From Pelecanus crispus (Eukaryota > Chordata > Aves > Pelecaniformes > Pelecanidae), in the NCBI RefSeq assembly GCF_030463565.1, contig NC_134652.1, positions 9,141,897 through 9,205,896 of the forward strand: 64,000 nucleotides of DNA, given 5' to 3'. Under the pieces are notes generated by a model that saw nothing but the letters and a program-made list of their open reading frames with translations, was not told the origin of the DNA and searched no databases. Positions 11,901 to 26,200 of this stretch are shown in pieces. Position 1 is the first letter of the stretch, and each line of letters begins with the position of its first letter. The position numbers and the translations under genes were made by a program.

Positions 11901-14780
11901 AATTCTGCATCACTGAATTTTTTTATCTATATTAATTGCAGAAAACTGCAGAGCAACAGCCAGGAACAAAACAGGGACTGGGAAATGTTGCTCCAAAGTA
12001 ATTGTGCAGAAGGTTTTTTTGGTTGGTTGGTTGTCTTTTTTTCCCCAAAGAGGATGCTAGAAAATATATTGCTTTGAGGTAGAAAGCATAATTCAGAGAG
12101 TCTTTAATAAAAAATACATTTATGTTTTGTAGCATTATAAAATAAAGACTGGTAGTCAATTGCTTTGGAAGGACCTGGCATTCAAACCTCTGAATTGCTA
12201 TTGTATGTATTTTTTTAAAAAAGAACAACATTCCACCAATACTCTCAGTGAGGTTAGCTAAACAGATTATATTTATCTCTGAGCTTGCAAGTGTGCCACA
12301 TCCCTCTCGCTTTCAAAAGAGTCATTAACGCAAAAATCTTAAAGAGAGGCAGTTGCAAAAGTGTCTCACAAAATACACACACAGCGTGTGTATAAAAACA
12401 AAAATTAAAAAATAAATCTACATTCACCAACCCAATGTGGGCTTCATTCTGCACTGGAGGTGCCTCAAAGGTAGTAGTAATCTGGTTGAGCAGTGATATT
12501 TGCCTGTTTGTCAGAGGTCAGAATCTGGTGGCTATAAATACAGTTTAGCTTTTATTTGTCTCCCAAACAATACTTGTCAATACTGCAGTGCTGTTTTGAG
12601 CAGATCAATGGCTGCACATAACTCACTGCCTGAGGGCTTTATTATTAATACAAATGTAGGTAGGCTAAATATTGAGTGACATTATTAGAAAAGGATTGTC
12701 CTTCCCTATGTGACTTTGACTGATGTAAAATGAACTTAAAGCTCACTAACACGTAGCCAGGATTCTGCTCGTACTTGCAAGAGATTGTCTCTCCTTCTCT
12801 GCTCTTCATGGGAGTTGTTGAATAATCTAAGGAAGATTATTCTAACTGAGTTTTGGAGTGCTAGCAACCTGACTTAGCATATAGAAAGAAGTTTGCCTTC
12901 TTGGGTGAAAGGCTGAGTCATCTCCGTTCAACCTCTTCAATGGGATGGGATAGACCAATTTGTGAGACGCTCCAGAACCTTCGTCCTCATTAAACACAGC
13001 ACACAGGACTGTGGCATAATTAAGAACTAGCATGTCCCAGTGACTCTAGTTTAAAGTAATGTCTCATTTCAAATAAAGAAAGGAGCACATATGGAAAAAA
13101 AAAAAATTACTGCTGAAGCGGGAGACTTTTCCACCTACAACCTGTTACTTGTGTTACCTCAGACCCTTGCACATTGGGGTCTACACAGATGTTATACTGT
13201 CACATTGATCTGACCTGAGGTTGGTCACAAGACCTCTTAGTGGAGTCCAATGCCTGCTGCACCTCAAATGCCACCACTTGCCCCGGCAGGCATCGGAAAC
13301 AGCCAGATGTGAAGCTAAGGCATGTGCTTTCCAGGCACACAGCTGGCTGTAGGAACAGTCATCCTGTCAGGTCTGGTGGTGCCCAAGTATCTGATACATG
13401 ATTAGGCAACTGACTGATGAACAGTACCATGTTATTCCCTTGAACAATATTTAACCTGAGCTCATAAAAGAAATCCTGTTGACCAAAAAAGAGATAAATA
13501 GCTACATATAATGCCCCTTGGTTGCTAGCACATTAAGTATTGCTGTACAATTTCGTCCTGAAATGAGCATAAATATGCATGTTTAGATAACTTTTTTTTT
13601 AAACCAATTTTTATAATAAATGAGACAATCTTGTGCTTACTTGAAACATAGCAGTGAGATTTTTAAAAATGCCACTCAGTGTAGAAAAGGAATATTTTTC
13701 TGCTGAAGAACACAAAATTTGTGTAGTTGGGCGGTTTCTCTTATGATTACAGACTATCTACACTTGACAATAACTTAACTTTCAACACCCAGTGACATTA
13801 ATTTCACTTGACTTCCTGTCTTAAGGTCAAAAACATTAATCAGCACTTCTATCATTAGCTCAGTTTCCTTTTCTATTAAGCGATTATGATCACTTACTAT
13901 TAATGAGTCGTGAAGTTTTAATAAATTTTTGCTAGTGTGAATTGCTAAACAGTAATTATGGCATATATTGTATGGATGGTTTGTTCCACAATGTACATTT
14001 TGCTTAATGTTGGTTAGCAACATCTACAAAAAACAACAGAAAATAATTAACTAGTTACGGCTGAGGATGTGGAATGGCCTTTTTCACGACATTTATAGTC
14101 AATAAAAAGACAAAGCGGGTCATTTTTTTTGTCATTGCTGGAATTATTGTATTTCTGGACCTTGTGACTTTTGCAGTTCTTTATATGAAATGGCACTACC
14201 AAGGCTGCTTACTAAACAGGAGATAAAAGAAAATATCACATCTTTTAAGAGCTATTGTTTTAACTTGTGTTATATTTCTACTGTTCTGGCATTGAAACAA
14301 CAAGGTTAAAAAACAAAAGCCAGACCCTTTCCGTTAGTACAGAAGAGAAATAACACTGCAAGTCCCATTGCCAAAAAGTTATGTCTGAATACTGGCTTGG
14401 CTTTCCTGTAGCTTGCCATTACTCACAGACACATCTAAACAACCAATGCCAGATGCTCATTTGGAGCTTGGCTGAGGTTTTTATTGGTTAACTGACTTTT
14501 TTAAACACTCGTCAACCAGGAGCTGGACTAACAGTGGCTGATGAACTGGAAGGTAACTCTGAACACTGAACATATCAAGAGGGTATATTAAAGAAAAGAA
14601 AGGAGGTTGCTGCAATAACAGTTTCTCTAACTGCCCTTAGTTTCCAATTTTCTGGTTTACTGACACCAGTGAAATTTGCTGAGAAGACTATAGCTGCTAG
14701 AGCCACTGCAGATGTACTCCCTTTGTATGGAAGCCAAATTTTCTGGACCACCCAAGTGGAGGAATAGAGTCAACTGATGC
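8920..14780. other. Unique sequence, no gene seen
   Basis: This stretch contains A18 at 9560-9577, a short GGTT repeat near 12019-12032, and a moderately GC-richer patch at about 9.7-11.2 kb. In that patch overlapping open frames of 60-116 codons occur on both strands, as expected where stop codons become rarer. None shows a domain, a signal peptide with a following mature chain, or consistent splice sites. Confidence 0.6.
9560..9577 (+). repeat. A18 homopolymer tract
   Basis: A run of 18 A bases. It sits in a segment that reads as poly-phenylalanine on the minus strand, which explains one spurious open frame there. Confidence 0.85.
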
Positions 14781-14824
14781 ACATTGGCTTCATTGAGCAC
14801 TATTTCTGTGACATTGCACCCATC

Positions 14825-17800
14825 TCACAGCAGTCAGGTACTTCAAAATGTAAAATTAAATCCTTTTCAGTGTTTGCTGCTATACTGATAGTAGCATGCA
14901 TGGACTGGTAGTTGTGTTGCCTGTTTAGAAAGCCTGGCGTGGGACACCATCTGGGTCAGTACTGTCCCTTTTCAGTAAATCTCATCAAGCTGGTGCTGAA
15001 AATTTGAAGATGGTTCCACGAAGAACCAAAAAGATGATGCTAAGAGTCTGTCAAAAGCATGGGTCCTACTACATGTCTAACAGTGTCATCTCATCAAAAA
15101 ACCACTATGTATTGTCTTGAATGCTGACTGTAGGTACCTAACAAGGAACAGAAATTAGAAAAGAAATAGAAAGTTTTCCATCCCATAGACAAAGCTTTAA
15201 CAAGGGCTGGCTGGGTGGCTGTTAAATCTAGACCAGTTCAGAACAGAAAAATGTCACATTTTTAGCAGAGAAGGTAAGTAAACACAGGAACAAGTAAACA
15301 AGATTTGTACTGTGTTCTCCACCATTGAACAAAATCTTTAAAACCAGACAAGGTGTTTTTCCCAGAGAAAAGCTGTGTGCAAAGAATAATTCAAGAAAGT
15401 CCTACACCCTACATAGTGCCAGAGGACATCCTCTTAGTCTATAACAAGTAAACCCATTTCTCTAGTATATAGTTCTGTAGTGTTTGGGGTTGCCACTTTG
15501 AGATGTCAGAATAGAGTCTTTGCACTGTTTTTGCAGATTCTTTGTATTCTAAAATGCAAGAACAAGATACTATTCTGGTTATTTCAACCATGGAGCAATC
15601 ACAGCACACCTTGACTAACAGCATATGTATATGCATGGGAAGGCTGTCATTGTGTAGGTCTGCAAAATGCCTCATATTGGTTGACTGCTGTAACTGAGAA
15701 GGATAACACCAACAGGATGCAGTCAGAAATATTGCTCCAACACGTATTCTGTCATACCACTGTAGAACCAAGTGGCATGATTCACAGCTGTATTTCAGGT
15801 CAAATCTAGTATTAGTCTATCAGAAATTGAACAGGTCCTTGCTTCCCATTATAAAAATAGTGAATGCCCTGGATTGGTAGAAAAGAATGTCTTGCATAGC
15901 CTAGGATTAAATAGAAGTAAAAATAAACTAATCAGCTTCTTGTGTCTTCAGCAAAAGCTGTGGCACTGTAAATAGCAGTTCTGGCCAAAGTACACAGTTG
16001 CACCATACTGCTGGGACAAGGTCATAACTTTATTGGTAGCTGAGTGACCATCTGTCCTTGCAGACGTTAGCGTATCATCTCCTTGGAGAGTTATAAAGCA
16101 GCATCAGTCCACACTGGAAGAGCTGCTTCACTCACCAACAGTTACTGGGATCCCTGCCTGTATGACTTATACTAATGTGAGGAAGATTATTAAAACATTA
16201 ATTCATATCTCTTGTCTTCATCTTCTTGGCCTGATTCTCACAATGTTCATTACTAGGTAATGTGCAGTTATATCATCTAAGTTTTATAACTCTCTGAGGA
16301 TACTTTGGGTCAAAAATGAACTTGACATTCCAGGGCACAAGAGAAATACAATTTTTATCTGAAGAAACAACAAAATGTAGGGAGAATTATGACCAGCAAA
16401 AGTCATCACAGCCAAGTATCTACTGAAAGCAATTTTACTTTAATTGCACCTGAAACTGACAATTCCCGAATATGTAGAAAGGCCAGTAATTGCTTTGTGG
16501 GGATTTGCAAGGAGCCACTGAACAGTGCCTTGGATACATGCACTGCACAGGATTACTAGGAAAGCCCAGCCATGCATATAAGGACATCCAGTTAACTTAA
16601 AACACATGGTAACTCCTATAATCAAATTTGTTGCATAAAGATTAAGCAATCTCAAGAATGAGCGGGTGATTGGATCATTAGCACCTTTCCCTCATTCATT
16701 AAGGCTGCCAAGACTCCTTAGGAAGTGCAGCTGGTGCTGTTACAACACAGTGGGTTCCTTGCTCGACAGTTGAGGTGCACAATGCAACATTCATATCTGT
16801 GTAACCATGCTCTGAAAATGCCGAAGCAGGTGCCACAACATGTGCGGCTTGAATCAACTGCACAATGACATTTTCAGCACTGTCAAGATTTGAGCCCTAA
16901 ACTTCTCCAAAAACCATCCTCAGTACCTAGGGACTGCTGAAAATGCAGGCCCAATCCAGTTTTCAGGGTTGGCAGTGGCTGACCAAGGGTTCAAAACACT
17001 AAAACTGGGCTTGGAAAGTTAAAGCACCAAGGATGGGGGTGAGTCTGGGCACACATGTCTTTTAAAGAAGGAGCACAAACACCTCTCAGAGGCAATGGGC
17101 AGATCACAGGACTGCTTTTAATCTGTATGTAAAGGGAGATGATAAACATGACAGGCCTTTAATGGAAAGTTGTCAGCGGCCATATGGTGACGTCTGGCTA
17201 GGGGGTGAGATTGTTTGACCAAGCAAGTGAAGCTAAGGCAAAGTCAAAGCTTGTTTCAAAGCTCATTCCTCACATTTGACAAGGGTTTGTGCTGCCAACT
17301 CCATTGTTTCCTCTCGGTACGCTATTTTCTGTCTAGTCTTTTCATGGCTTTGTACTCAATTATCAGATGGCAGAGTATCTCTAGGTTTAAAATAACAGTA
17401 CATATATATGCTGGAAATTCACATTTTAAATCAGATTTCAAGCTGATAATATTCCTTACACTTGCTCAGAGAAAAAGCTCTATATTTTAATCCCCTTCAG
17501 TTTTGAAACACTTTCAGTCCATTAGAGCCACATAAATACAAGGCACAAAACAATAACAGGCTACAGATCAATACATTTGCACGGCCAGACCTAAATAAAT
17601 ATGATCCAATTGCTGACTCAAAAAACTGAGAATAGTCCAAAGTTTCCAGAGTAAAATGCTGGTGATGAAATAACATTCAGCTGCGTGCAAGAAACCCTGG
17701 CCCTCTTGTCAGGTGGCGCACTCAGTACAAGGTACTAGGAAGGTATTTATCAGCAAGGAAGGTCAATCTTCTGATAAAGTAATGGAACAGTTAAAATTTA

Positions 17801-18934
17801 CCCCAGTGTGGAGTGGGCATGGTTCAGCATTATTGTGAACAGTATACCGATAAAGTGGGTTGTTAAGTGCAATGAGACACGTTCAGTTCAAATATTCAAC
17901 AGTGATTTCTTGTGAAGCAAGCATTAGGCCTGGCAGGAACTTTATGAATAATACACAATAAAATCATAGTCTTCAGCTTGGAAATTGGTACTAAGCATAC
18001 AGACATAAACATACTATAATCATACGTGATTTGTATCACTGCAAGGGAACCTCAGAAAGCCTATAGGAAGAGGCAAATCAGAAAGAATGACAACCTCTAT
18101 TCATTTTGCCTTGTACATCTTACATGTTTCTGCTCTGCAGCTGGTTTTGTAATAAACAGCAGACAATGCTTCAAAAGATCATACTTCAAACACCTGGGAA
18201 AGAAAACCAAGAAAAGAAGAGAGTGTTTTGTTCAATTTCAAATTATAAGCAATAAAGTCCATTGGACTCAAGCCCCAAGCAGCAATTTGAAGTTCAAGTC
18301 ATTTTATACCATGATATTCCTCTCTTGCTTAGAGTTATCGCTTCCTGATCCTAACACGAATGAAGATTTTATTGCATCAACCACTCGTAATGAGCACCAG
18401 CATAGGAAGGGATACACACATGAGTAAAGGGCAAAAGGCAAAGCAGGCACGAGAGGAATAGCTCCTCTATACCTTTGGGCAAGCAGGTACAGTCTGCTCT
18501 TACAGAGGCAGTTCAAACTCATGTTTGCCCCTTCTTCTTTACAATAAAAATACTCTGATAAAGAGTAGGTGTGACCATATTTCACACTAGTCAAGGTCTA
18601 TAAGCACATATCATAATAATTGGTGGATTCAGATTAAATAATTTCTGTATGAAATAGTTTCCCCAGGGTGAAAATGTTGGGCTTATTTATGCATATACCT
18701 TTACATTTGATGGGTTCTGGCCCCACTGTTTCCTCCACAAAATATAGAGGTTTCCTTTGGGATACCCCTCAAAACTGATCTTAGTGATTCAGTTCTTTTC
18801 AGCAAAATAAAGAAAAGCCCACTAGCTTTTTAACCTAGAGGGTACTCATTTACAGTATTCATAAGATCTCATTCATGCTAAAGCACAACATCACCTTTAT
18901 GTGCTTATTCAGCTGTCTTGAAAGACAGGCAAAT
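14825..18934. other. Unique sequence, no gene seen
   Basis: The stretch follows the isolated receptor-like peptide motif discussed in the findings (14,786-14,824). Beyond it I see only single-copy AT-rich sequence. A 133-codon frame at 18,026-18,427 (+) is lysine- and serine-rich with no recognisable domain, and I consider it chance. No tandem repeat longer than a few units is evident. Confidence 0.55.
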
Positions 18935-19062
18935 GCTGTTAAATCCATTTTATGGGTGAGGACGTAAAGATTCAAACAGTCTAAACAGGGATTAAATTGA
19001 ACTTGGGAGCCAGCCTCTCAGAAGGTGATGTACAGTATTTGCTCTCCACACTGCCTAACCCC
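18935..19062 (-). mobile_element. MIR/CORE-SINE-like ancient SINE copy
   Basis: Read on the + strand, the order CCATTTTATGGGTGAGGA, then a degraded CAAACAGTCTAAACAGGGAT, then GAACTTGGGAGCC, and later TTGCTCTCCACACTGCC follows the reverse complement of a mammalian-type MIR. That element carries 'TTTTACAGATGAGGAAAC ... GTCACACAG ... GGATTCGAACCC ... TCCACTACACC' blocks. MIR-like CORE-SINEs predate the split of birds and mammals and survive in bird genomes as highly diverged remnants. No internal promoter can be claimed intact. Identification is by block order, not close identity. Confidence 0.6.
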
Positions 19063-22000
19063 AAAGATGACTTAATCCAGTCAGCACCTTCATGCCCGAC
19101 TCCAGAGCCCATTAAGCACTTTTGCATGCAGGGAGGCTCCCTGGGTGGAGCAGAAAAGTGCCTGTCTCCCAGCTAAAGTACTATCACGCCTCAGGGATAC
19201 GTGGAAAAACACCTTAACTCTGCCCAGGACCTCAATGGAAAACACTGCTGGAGCAGGGTGCTGTGCTGGTGCTGCCTCCTACAGCTAATTTCTGTTTTTT
19301 AAAAACTTCTGCAAAATGTAGGAAATCCAGAGACTAGGCCCTGCTTGGCCCAAAGAAGTCCAAATTCATAGTGTGCCCAAAACACGGGGCTGTAGCCAAA
19401 GCCAGGCCCAGTCATGTTGCATTCCTGTGCTGAAGCTGGTACAGAAAGCAATGCCAGTTGAGCTAGTTTCAAAATTCACAGAAACCACATAGAATTGTCA
19501 TCAAAATTGGGCAGAACGTGTGTACTAGTGTTAATCAGTGTTGTAAGTGTTGTACAAGCTACAGCAAGATTATGACCACTGTCTTTCTGCTTTCTCCTGG
19601 GAGAAAGAATTTGGATACATTCAGAGACAACTGATGCCTTCGTTCTTAATTTGTTTTACTTCCTTTTGCATGACTACACATAAGAGATGGATTGTCTGCC
19701 GTGAATTGTGTCTCTGAAAGATTCCCTGAGTGGCTACATCCTACAGAAGATGCAGTTAAAGCATATTCTAAAATGGAATGGTAGTCCAGACAAAGAGCAT
19801 AACTGTCATTGGTGCATACTGTAACCACTTTAGGAAAATTATCTGGTAGCATATAACTCATGTTACATGACAGCATTTTGAAAAGGACAAGATAAAAGGT
19901 TAACTCATGAAAATCCATTACTAGCAGCCCTTTTTTGACTTCTCGGAGAAATTTGCAGGCGTTCTGGAGGCTGCCACAGTGACTGTTAGTGAATAGGTAC
20001 TACCCTTTCTTCTAAGCTTCATACACCACAGACTGTCCTAGGCTAGTCGTATCTGTAAACACAGTAGATTAAATCTGGCCCTATCTATCTTAATAATAAT
20101 TTGAAAATCTTCACAAGCCTACATGTCTTTTGTCAAGACCATGGCTGATGCCATCACAGCTTTAGGAAGTCCCACTGTGTTTATCAACACAGTTCAGATC
20201 AGCGTACAGTGGCAGTACTCCATTTATCTCGGGAGGAACTGTACTGGATGCTCTGTAACTAACATGTAGAGTACCCCAAAATAGCCATAGTGCATGCAAA
20301 TACTGCATTTTCTTGTACAAATACTCTCTTAATGACCCCAGAGGCTTGAGATGCACTAAGATTTTGGCTCTGTGTCTATGATGTTTCTTCATGGAGAAAT
20401 TCTCCTAGTTCTAGTGAACCATTGTGGCCACACTGGGACAATCCCCACTGTGAACAATGAAGGGCACTCTCTTGACTAGTGGACCTCATCTTGATTTCAA
20501 CAAAGCAGAACTGTAGCAGCACGCCCAAACCATCCACATCATTCTGCAGAAAACAACATATTACAGTTCTGGGAAGTTCTCAGTATTGTGGGAGGCTGCC
20601 CTTTTATTCATAGGATCTTGAATTCACTATCCCTCTCTTCTGCAACACAGAAGATTATTAGAACAATTTCCCTTCTGTTCATTTAATGAAACCACTCATC
20701 AGGAATAGTTAATTAAAAATCCTTCCTTTGAACTCTCAATTTGGAAAAAGAAAAGAATTCCAAGTAGTTTAGCTCTCTCAGGAAATGAGGCGAGATGAAA
20801 GGAGTACAGGCATGATATGGAAATGCATTGATAAAGGACCTGTGGGACAAATGAAGTCATCAGCCTAAAGAGAGGAGAAGAATCAGTGAGCAAACGCCAA
20901 AGCAAAGATGATTTTGGCTCAGGTTTGAGACATCTTAAATGCTTCCAATCTTCAGAGGTTAGGCATTCAAAGCTAGCAGAAAGCCAGCTCTTCTTCTAGG
21001 CATCTCTTACCATTAGTCCCTTCTGAGAATCCAGCCTTGTTCTGCTCTCTTCAGCCTCTAGTTTCTCCTGGGCTTTGATTCTGTCATTTTAAGGCTGCAT
21101 GTTCCACCTGTGAGAATGCAACTGTGTGTTACGCACACCTTTTGTCAGAAAGCTCACCAATTTTTCCGCACCAGAAAAGCATGGATATAATAATTTTCAA
21201 ATAGATTATGGAAGTGACTCTATTCACAATAGTCAAATCAAGCCTAGAAGCCCAGGATTAATGATATGATAACTGACAAAAAATTCTTTCTAACCTTGCT
21301 AATGGAAGCAAGTAGACAAATAGGCATAAAATTCTATATCATTTGTAAGAAATTAAATGCTTTCTTTAACTTTGCAACTAAGAGAAAAATAATGCAGAGA
21401 GAAGCAGAAACAGAAGGTTGTTAATGGGCTTATCTCTACAATTTCTGTTGGGAAGCTTAAATTTAGCAATATTCTCCTTGTGAAATTACTTCCTTCCCCT
21501 GCCAGTAATTTTCATAGCACGTATCCCCAGGTATGGCTTTTTTCTGATTAAAAAAGTGCTTACTGACATTGGCCAATCTGTTGATCAACAGGTGCATCCT
21601 TAGTAGCTCTCAGTTGTTACACTCTTGTCCTACATGGAAGCTGAGGTTCCATCATTCAGCCATTCATTCTGATTCAAAGCAGCCCCAAATCTCAACCAAT
21701 TTGCCTACGGATACAGAACAAACAGATCTAAAAAGATGTGACCTTCATCTATCAAAACAGCTACCATCTGGAGACCATAAATGTTGCGATCCTACCTAGC
21801 ATGAGCTTCTGCACAAGCATGCAAATTGAAGTCAATTTTGGTAACGGGCATAATGCGGTTCAACAATGTTTTAGTAAGATCACCATTAAAATTACAGGTT
21901 ACAAGCTGGAAAGTGAGCCACCATCCCCATTCAACTCTCTAAAAAAGAATAAAATAAAAGAAAAAGATTCATGAAAAGTCATCTTATATAATTATTCCTT

Positions 22001-23081
22001 TCTATTTGACACTTCTGTTTATGATTTTTCAGGGCCTGTGTTCAATGCCCCCCATTCTTTGTCACAGTGTGTCATGTGTGTCCAGATGTCTTATGTTTCC
22101 TAGCAGTGCCTCCAACTCTTAGATACCGTGAGCTGAACACTTGAATTAACAGAGATATTCTCCCAAGGAATGCTATGCCATGAATAGCCTTAGGAATTTG
22201 CTATGCACCCAACTTCTTAGGAAAGCACATACACTCATGCAGCTAACAAGATGACATCAGGCTGCATGCAGTGAGACCTGGGTCATTGCACTGCATCCTG
22301 GTCCAGCCTCAGAAGTCCCTGCTCCTCAGCTGCTTGTTCTGCACGTCCCCTCCTGACCCCCATGTCTGATATGCCTCACTGGTGCCATCATGATTTTTTG
22401 TGGCGCTGAGCCGTAACCTGGATTCCTGAAATGAACAGCCTGAAAATAACTGTTAATAATAAACTGTTGTATCAACACAGCTGAGGGGTGAAGAACTGTG
22501 AGAAGGTAGGTGGGAATTTGCCAGGGGGAAAATGCATCTTCAGCCAGCTTTGCTGCTGAAACCCGTGTCTCCCTGATCGCTCCTGTCAGTTACAGCAGGG
22601 GTGTTAGTGAAGTAGCATTGATGGGATATTAAGATATTAATATCCACATAGATATTAAGAAACTGGTTCGTGGGGACATTTAAACCTTTTATTGCTGTTA
22701 CTGCTGTGAATTTAAATAGCATACCATTTTCTGCTGCACTTTCTTATAGTACCTTTGAGGATGACAGGGAATTCAACACCAGATCAGCCTGTGACCTCTG
22801 TAGTCCATTGCCTAGTAATAAACACTGGCCAGCAAGACATTTCTAAAGACCCTCTTTACAGGAGGGCTCATACCTAGTTTACTGTTTTAAAAGCATGGAT
22901 TGTAACTGGTAGAAAGAATACAAATTAGCAAGAAATCAGTAACACTGAGGCCAGATAAACTGTGCTGTTTCTTCTAATTTCACATTTTGAAGCTCAGGTA
23001 CGGTCTTACATATTTGCATTCCCATCATTATGCTTTGAGAGCCACCGCTGTGGATGTGTTTGCATCCACACCTAACACCAA
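19063..23081. other. Unique sequence, no gene seen
   Basis: Open frames of 60-90 codons occur on both strands without domain signatures. I see no transposon end, RNA gene or tandem array in this stretch. Confidence 0.6.
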
Positions 23082-23275
23082 GGCTTAAAGAGCTGACAGT
23101 CCAAATAGACTAGAGAAAGGAGAAGAAATACGCTTATCCTTAGTCTGCAGATAGAGATCTAAGACAGAGAGAAATGAGGGACCTACCTTAGGTCATACAG
23201 AGAGTCAATAGCAGGAATTGAACAAAGATTGCCTGAATCATGCCCAGTGCGCTAATATCTTGACCTTTATACCAA
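23082..23275 (-). mobile_element. MIR/CORE-SINE-like ancient SINE copy, fairly complete
   Basis: On the + strand the blocks appear in order: TTAAAGAGCTGACAGTCCAA, GACAGAGAGAAATGAGGGACC, TTAGGTCATACAGAGAGTCA, GGAATTGAACAAAGA, and a final CTTGACCTTTATACCAAGA. They parallel the antisense order of MIR-type repeats: 'AAAGAGCTTACAGTCTAA', 'GAGGCACAGAGAGGTGAAGTGACTT', 'GGTCACACAGCAAGTCAGTGG', 'GGGATTAGAACCC', and the 3' AACCACTAGACCA box. It is the best preserved of the four MIR-like copies in the window. It is non-coding and ancient. Confidence 0.7.
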
Positions 23276-26200
23276 GACATTTACACTTCCATAGAAAAGA
23301 GTTATATAGATGGCTGAGGGAAAGCAATGTACAGACAATTAATTATGTTTTACCTGTCCTTTCTTTCCTTGTCCCCAGTTGCCTCCCGGCCCCGCAGCCT
23401 GAATCATGAATTCTTGAAGAATTTTCTTCATTCAGGGAATCTATACATAGAAGATAAATAGAAGCTGGAGGAAAAATGCCGAGATGATAGAGTAGGTGGA
23501 GGAGGTTTTCTATGCTACTAATGTATTTCAATATACTTCTCATCTGAGCTCTGTGCAGCTACTCTGAAGGAAGAGAGAAAAAGCCTGAACACTTGGCTTT
23601 TTCCTCTAGGTAACAACTGCAGACAGTAGGTGCTGAAGAGACATTATCCCAGCTCTTTAAAGAATGACTGATAAAGAAAGGGTTTCATTAAAAATAACAG
23701 GAGAATAAAACCCCTCTGCTTTATTTCTTGCCCTGAGAACTTCCAGACATTCCCCAGCAGGTGCAAAAGACCTCAGAAGACATTGACAGCGGTAACTGTA
23801 ATGGTTGAGGGGGCCAGTGAGGACTTTTTTAAAGCACTGATGGGATTTTGGACCATAAGTCCCACTGACAGGTATTACATTCCTTAGGTTTGCCTGAAAT
23901 GCCACACAGCAATTAACACCTGGAACAGCAGATTTTGTGCATTATCTTTCATAACTGCAGGTGATGTTCGATTAGATTTAATTTTTTATTACAGTAAGAG
24001 ATTTTTTTTTTTACTTGTGCTGGGAATGAAGTTCTGCTCTCTCAGCTCTTCAGAGTCCTGGCCTCATGTTTCTAAGGGCTCTTGGACACAGGGCAGCTGT
24101 GACTTGAACTGTACACTCACCAGAAACTCCCACTTCCAGCCTTCCCCCATATTCTCTCTCCCTGGTGATACCATTTCTCCAGTGTCTCCTCAAAAGATAC
24201 TGAACTGAATAACAACATAGTTAGCCCTCAGTGCCAGGTAAGCTGAATTGTGTTGGATGCTGCTGTTCGATTTAAAACTTTGTGTAAAGAAATTCAGCAC
24301 TAGTTTTAGCCTGCACAATCTCTTTGTGCTCTACTGTGCTCTCACTTGCGTGGATGGAAACCGAGAGATATACAAAGGCAATCACAAGAGCCACTGTTTT
24401 GAACAGCCTATTCAAAATCTTACATCTGGCACAAAGGCACATGTGCACATGCAAACTGTACTATCTGCTTCTTATATAGAGTGCATTTGGGAAAAGAGAA
24501 ACTGATTGTAACAGAAAAGTGGCTGCTTAGTCAATGTCTTGCCCTTCACATGGGGAGCCACGGCTGTTTCCTGCCAGCAGTCATCTGTACACCGGAGAAA
24601 GCTTTGAACAGCTACAATTCAGACACTGCTCCTGCTAATCCCACTAATCCCATGCCCCGATGTGCTCCATTAGCCTGTGAAAGGCAGACTTGGACTTTCA
24701 CAACTAGTGGCACTCTGTGCTTCAGAGAGGTGGCTCATACGTTTCCCCAGAACCAGCCAAAAGGGGACCAGCGAGGCTGCATCCAAAGGAGCTGCACAGC
24801 GACTGTGCCAATCCATGAAATGAACTCCCTGGAGGCCCATGGAGGCTGGTCTTGTTCATATTCACACACAAAAAAAGTCACCATCAGTCTCTGGCAGCTA
24901 CAGGTTTACATTGGAGAAGCTTAGTATTTCATGACACTGTTAAGAGCAGAGTGAGCCAGCACTGTCACTGGAGTAAGTATCTACTGATGCACAGATCTGG
25001 CCTCCTTTAGTCCCACCAGTTTCAGCAACAGCTTTTACATGGAGATACATAGCCAACGTGGACCAGGTACCATGGCTATGGTAGTGGAGTGAGAAAAACA
25101 TTTTTGTTTCTCTTTCAGCCCTCAGTTGGCACTGCTAAGCGCAAGTATGTATTACCTTAGCCCACAAAGGCGGTGAGCTTTCAATTAAAGATGGCAACAT
25201 CTGTGTGGGAACAGTAAGTGAAAGAATCATTTAATCCTAAGGAAACTTGTAGGCAGCTAAAAGAAGTGGAAAGATGCTGTGTGCGGATGCATGTGTGTAT
25301 GTCTGAGAAAGGCACACTCTTCGTACGGATAAACTTTAAAATATGATTTACTCTGTGCAGGCAGCAGTCTCAGACATCAAAGCTTCAGACTCAGTGCAGT
25401 GTCAAAAAACCATGAAGCTTTAAGACTCGACCAAGCATCAACACCAAGCTGAGGCAGAAGCTTTTACTCTTGAGACTGCTGTCTGAGTGGATTAGATTAA
25501 AAAAAACCCCACAACTCTCTAAAACTGCTGGTGGAAAAATTAATGACTAAACGTATGTTTGGTCAAGTATGTCTTTATTTATCCTGCTGCACTCTACACA
25601 TCAGTATTTAAACTCACTGCATTTTAAATGGAGGCTAAAAACAGCTGTATGTGCACTAGTCAATGAACTAATGATAACAAATACATCCAGCAGAGGAGAA
25701 GAAGGTTTGCTTTTAATCAGAGAAACAAAACAAAGACCAACGTAACAGTGTATTAAGGGTTTTCTCTCATGCTACAGAGCTGGTCTAGAGCCATGCAGCA
25801 AGGTACAGCTCCTTCCTTTGTGCATGCATTTTTACAGAGCCATTGATGATCCACCCAAGGTTATTGTGCCAGATGTGTGATCAGGAATGGATCCAGCAGC
25901 TGGGCAGGGAGGGAAGGTGTTCTGCTGCGAGTGCTGTGGTAGATCCTGGTAACTCAAGAACTACAGACCGCTTAAGGCCTTCTGTCTGTATAGTAGAGCT
26001 GTGCCTAAAACTACTGTGGTGCCAAAAGATGGGACCTGCTTGTGCCGAGCTCTGTATCTGGTTGGAAAAAGGTCATTCAGCAAGGAACATATGCATCTAA
26101 ACAGGCAATATAAATAAACAGGGGGGAAAAAAAACCTGGAAGTGTTATCATTTCTCTTTTATACATCAATAATAAAACATGGCAGAGCTCCTAAAAAGTT

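Noticed and set aside
18026..18427. 133-codon open frame on the + strand
   Set aside because: It has basic, low-information composition with no recognisable motif, and the flanks show no exon signals.
24481..24924. 147-codon open frame on the + strand, the longest ATG frame in the window
   Set aside because: There is no domain, no repeat and no splice acceptor or Kozak-like context. The length is within chance for a GC-richer pocket of a 64-kb window searched in six frames.
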